From positions 186,001-250,000 of the forward strand of contig NZ_SLWA01000007.1 of assembly GCF_004345565.1 (NCBI RefSeq): a stretch of 64,000 bases of DNA, given 5' to 3'. This DNA is from Flavobacterium circumlabens (GTDB taxonomy: Bacteria; Bacteroidota; Bacteroidia; Flavobacteriales; Flavobacteriaceae). The notes beneath the pieces are model-generated. The model worked only from the letters and a program-made list of their open reading frames with translations, had not been told where the DNA came from and searched no databases. This document shows, piece after piece, positions 60,925 through 64,000 of this stretch; positions within the stretch are counted from its first letter, which is position 1; every line of letters begins with the position of its first letter. The position numbers and the translations under genes were made by a program.

Positions 60925-62439
60925 TTAAACTTTTTCGTTTTCAGTTGGTGTATTAGGAACCCAGGCATGTCCTTGTCTTGCCAATAATTCATCTGCAGCT
61001 TCAGGTCCCCAGCTTCCGGCTTTGTAATTCGGAAAATTGGCTGGTGCATTATTTTTCCAGAATTCCTGAATCGTATCAATGGCATCCCAGGCCTGTTCTA
61101 CCTGATCCCAACGCATAAACAGGGTAGGGTCTCCCACCAAAGCATCAGAAAGCAGTGTTTCATAAGCTTCCGGTGACATCGTAGAACACTGAAAATAATC
61201 AAATACCATTTCTGCAGGTCGTAATGAAAGTGACAGACCCGGTTTTTTGGTCATAAATTGCAGCTTGATATCCATTGCCGGCTGAATATTGATAATAAGT
61301 CGGTTAGGCGTCATTCCTTCATTGCCATATGAAAAGGAGGAGTGTGGTACCGGTTTAAACTGAATGATAATAGAAGATTGTTTTTCCTGCATTCTTTTTC
61401 CGGAACGCAGATAAAACGGAACACCCTGCCATCTCCAGTTGTCCAGATATATTTTCATGGCCACATACGTTTCCGTATTGGAGTCCGGTGCAATTCCTTT
61501 ATCCTGGCGATATCCCGCAACAGGACTGCCCTTTATAAAACCGGCATCGTATTGCCCTCTTACGGTATAATGATCCACTTCTTCCGGTTTGATGCGGCGA
61601 ATAGAGCGCAGTACATCTGCTTTACGGTTTCGGATATCATCCGCCCCCAGTGAAGCCGGTGCCTCCATAGCCGTCATGCATAAAATCTGAAGCAGGTGGT
61701 TTTGTATCATATCCTTCAAAGCGCCGACTCCTTCATAAAATCCGCCGCGCTCTTCAACCCCCACTTCTTCGGCCACCGTAATCTGGACAAAATCAATGAA
61801 ATTGCGGTTCCATAAAGGCTCAAACATCGAATTACCAAAACGGAAAGCCAGTATATTCTGAACAGTTTCTTTGCCTAAATAATGATCGATGCGGTAAATC
61901 TGTTCTTCCTTAAAGGTTTGTGAGAGCATTTCATTGAGTTCAATCGCTGAAGCCTTATCGTAACCAAAAGGTTTTTCAATAATAATCCGGTCTTGCCCGA
62001 CATTAGGCGTAAGCCCTATTTTTTTAATATAAACTGAAATAGTAGTGATGAAGGAAGGTGCAATTGACAGGTAAAAAAGTCGATTGGCACGAATCCCGAA
62101 AGTCTGATCAATACTGGTTAATTTTGAATTTAATTCATGATAAGATTCTTCTTTGTCAATATCATGCCTTAAATACGTTATACGGGAGATGAAGTCCTTC
62201 GTTTCTGCACTGGATACATCTGATTTTCTTGAAAACGTTTTTAAATTTTCAAGGACGTAATTGCGAAATTCGGCATCACTTTTTTCAGCCCTTCCAAGTG
62301 CTATGATCTGAAATTTTTCCGGCATTCGGCAATCCAGAAACAGATTTTGAAAGGCAGGAAAGAGCTTTCTTTTTGCCAGGTCACCCGAAGCTCCAAAAAT
62401 TACGATAATAGTTGGGTTGATATTTTTTACAGTACTCAT
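60925..62439 (-). CDS. zwf: Glucose-6-phosphate 1-dehydrogenase
   Basis: A 504-residue NADP-dependent dehydrogenase that commits glucose-6-phosphate to the oxidative pentose-phosphate pathway. IVIFGASGDLAKRKLFPA (core GASGDLAKRKL) binds the nucleotide; RIDHYLGKE holds the catalytic His and Lys; EKPFGYD is conserved. Full length. It starts 21 bp after gnd and ends one base before pgl, so the three are one operon. Confidence 0.96.
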   Translation of the reverse strand: MSTVKNINPTIIVIFGASGDLAKRKLFPAFQNLFLDCRMPEKFQIIALGRAEKSDAEFRNYVLENLKTFSRKSDVSSAETKDFISRITYLRHDIDKEESYHELNSKLTSIDQTFGIRANRLFYLSIAPSFITTISVYIKKIGLTPNVGQDRIIIEKPFGYDKASAIELNEMLSQTFKEEQIYRIDHYLGKETVQNILAFRFGNSMFEPLWNRNFIDFVQITVAEEVGVEERGGFYEGVGALKDMIQNHLLQILCMTAMEAPASLGADDIRNRKADVLRSIRRIKPEEVDHYTVRGQYDAGFIKGSPVAGYRQDKGIAPDSNTETYVAMKIYLDNWRWQGVPFYLRSGKRMQEKQSSIIIQFKPVPHSSFSYGNEGMTPNRLIINIQPAMDIKLQFMTKKPGLSLSLRPAEMVFDYFQCSTMSPEAYETLLSDALVGDPTLFMRWDQVEQAWDAIDTIQEFWKNNAPANFPNYKAGSWGPEAADELLARQGHAWVPNTPTENEKV

Positions 62440-62460
62440 TTTTGCGTCGCTTAAAGGTTC

Positions 62461-63867
62461 TTAATCATTCCATTCCGTATGAAAGACACCAGGGGCATCA
62501 ATACGTTCGTAGGTGTGCGCTCCAAAATAGTCGCGCTGTGCCTGAATTAGGTTGGTAGGAAGATTTTCAGATCGGTAAGCATCAAAATAAGCCAGAGAAT
62601 TCATAAGTCCTGCAACCGGTAATCCCTTCTGTACGGCAAACTGAATCACGGTTCTGATTCCGTTCTGACTCTCATTAAGTTTTGCGGCAATATCGGCATC
62701 TAAAAGGATGTTCGGTAAGTTGGCGTCTGTGGCAAATGCTTTTCTGAAATCTTCCAGCACATTTGCACGAATGATACAGCCTCCACGCCATATTTTGGTA
62801 ACAGTCTCCAGATTCAATTCGTAATTGTATTCCTTAGAAGCAGTTCTCAGCTGAGCCAGTCCCTGCGCATAAGTAATCAGAATAGCAAAATATAAGGTTG
62901 ACTTTAGTGAAGCAATGGCTTCGGCGGCATTTACAGCTGCCGGATCGTTATTCCAGATCAGTTTCGTGGCTGCCTCAATTCTTTCGGGTTTGCTTTTAGA
63001 CATATCGCGCATCACTACCGCAGCATCAATGGTCGGAACCGGAACCTGCAGGTCCATGGCATTCTGGGAAGTCCATTTGCCTGTTCCTTTCGATTTGGCC
63101 CAGTCTGATATTTGGTTGATAAGTCTCAGGCCGTTTTCGTCTTTTTGTTTCAGGATATGGCCTGTTATTTCAATCAGGTAGGATTTAAGATCAGTCTCGT
63201 TCCACTCTTCAAAAGCTTTCTGAATGGTATCTTCATCGAGATTATAACCACGTTTCATGAGGTCATAGATTTCAGAAATGAGCTGCATAATTCCGTATTC
63301 GATTCCGTTGTGAACCATTTTAACGTAGTTTCCGGCGGATCCGTTTCCTAAGTATTCCACACAAGGTTCTCCTTCAACTTTTGCTGCTATCGCTTCAAAA
63401 ATAGGGCGAAGTCTTTCATAGGCTTTTTTATCTCCTCCGGGCATCATGCTCGGACCGAATCGGGCTCCTTTTTCGCCTCCGGAAATTCCCATACCAAAGA
63501 AGTGGATTCCTTTAGCCGATAATTCGACAAATCTTCGGTCGGTATCGGTAAAATACGTATTACCGCCATCAATGATAATATCTCCTTCGTCAAGATGTGG
63601 AAGCAGGCTTTGAATGGCGCTGTCGACAGGTTTTCCGGCAGGTACCAATAGCATGATCGCTCTTGGACGCTGAATTAATCCGACAAAATGTTTAACGTCT
63701 GTTGTTGCTTCGAGTGTATGTTCCGCATCAGCTTCCTTTTGAAGAGAGTTGACCTTTTCCGGATCTAAATCTAATCCTGCTGCGGCAAATTTTTGGCTGG
63801 CAATGTTTAAAAGTAAGTTACGGCCCATTACGCCGAGACCGACAATGCCAAAATCAAATGTGTTCAT
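62461..63867 (-). CDS. gnd: 6-phosphogluconate dehydrogenase, decarboxylating
   Basis: A 468-residue enzyme oxidising 6-phosphogluconate to ribulose-5-phosphate and CO2 with NADPH formation. GIVGLGVMGRNLLLN is the dinucleotide loop, IIDGGNTYFTD and GISGGEKGARFGPS line the active site, and GNYVKMVHNGIEYG holds the catalytic Lys. Length and domain order match the GndA family. First gene of gnd-zwf-pgl; the spacer upstream (63868-64000) should hold the operon promoter. Confidence 0.96.
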   Translation of the reverse strand: MNTFDFGIVGLGVMGRNLLLNIASQKFAAAGLDLDPEKVNSLQKEADAEHTLEATTDVKHFVGLIQRPRAIMLLVPAGKPVDSAIQSLLPHLDEGDIIIDGGNTYFTDTDRRFVELSAKGIHFFGMGISGGEKGARFGPSMMPGGDKKAYERLRPIFEAIAAKVEGEPCVEYLGNGSAGNYVKMVHNGIEYGIMQLISEIYDLMKRGYNLDEDTIQKAFEEWNETDLKSYLIEITGHILKQKDENGLRLINQISDWAKSKGTGKWTSQNAMDLQVPVPTIDAAVVMRDMSKSKPERIEAATKLIWNNDPAAVNAAEAIASLKSTLYFAILITYAQGLAQLRTASKEYNYELNLETVTKIWRGGCIIRANVLEDFRKAFATDANLPNILLDADIAAKLNESQNGIRTVIQFAVQKGLPVAGLMNSLAYFDAYRSENLPTNLIQAQRDYFGAHTYERIDAPGVFHTEWND

Positions 63868-64000
63868 AGTTTTTCAAATTAACTAAATTATTAGTGTGCT
63901 GTTGTTCACAATACTGCAAGAAAATACGCTGTATTGCTTATGTCGTGCTAAATTAGACAAAAAGGTTGGAATATTAAACAATTAAGCCCAGCCTTTAAAT

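Noticed and set aside
60924..61085. N-terminal extension of 6-phosphogluconolactonase
   Set aside because: The extra 54 codons overlap the zwf coding sequence; the ATG at 60923 gives the normal family start.

Overview
The window looks like chromosome of a Flavobacterium-type Bacteroidota (Flavobacteriia). The DNA is AT-rich. Many promoters fit the Bacteroidota consensus (TTG, about 20 bp, TAnnTTTG) and Shine-Dalgarno sequences are largely absent. The gene content also fits: SusC/SusD pairs, FecR/ECF-sigma modules, a type IX secretion sorting domain, SprB repeats, LytS/LytTR two-component pairs, DUF4249 and a Bacteroidetes-type succinate dehydrogenase. No rRNA, tRNA, CRISPR array or intact insertion sequence was seen.

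Layout. 1-1.4 kb: a partial unknown gene and a 77-residue protein behind a structured RNA leader. 1.4-17.5 kb: an accessory block of small-molecule and stress enzymes. It holds an epoxide hydrolase, two further secreted alpha/beta hydrolases, two OsmC/Ohr peroxidases, a DUF1223 lipoprotein, DoxX, nitronate monooxygenase, two SDRs, an NAD-binding epimerase-like protein, a tautomerase and YceI. Five regulators are interleaved (LytS/LytTR, Crp/Fnr, TetR, OxyR). Non-autonomous inverted-repeat elements and heptamer arrays lie in the spacers. 17.5-27 kb: an outer-membrane barrel and a 2809-residue adhesin with 26 SprB-type repeats and a T9SS sorting tail. 27-28.6 kb: a methyltransferase-like gene convergent with a tail-collar (MdpB-like) gene. 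29-33.8 kb: sdhCAB, a META-domain lipoprotein and an unknown secreted protein. 34-38.3 kb: a small receiver-like protein and a TPR-LytS/LytTR pair with shared operator-like sites. 38.3-42.4 kb: an AraC regulator, a deacetylase/monooxygenase operon and a FabH. 42.7-53 kb: sigma/anti-sigma, SusCD and two phosphoesterases, apparently a phosphate-ester scavenging locus. 53.3-58.5 kb: a second sigma/anti-sigma/TonB-receptor locus with DUF4249. 58.6-64 kb: a membrane protein, an isochorismatase-like hydrolase and the oxidative pentose-phosphate operon gnd-zwf-pgl.

The most notable structure is regulatory. Three promoters around the first LytS/LytTR pair (two hydrolases and doxX) each carry a TGTCCnnTT-like direct repeat 21 bp apart, placed exactly 38 bp before the -7 box. 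Two promoters near the second pair carry a different direct repeat (TATCAAT), also 21 bp apart, abutting the -33 element. Each set fits a local LytTR regulon. An AraC-type 21-bp repeat, a CRP-like palindrome, two overlapping TetR-type palindromes and an OxyR/osmC divergent promoter complete a set of locally wired regulators. Assignment of each site to its neighbouring regulator is inference from position and known family behaviour.
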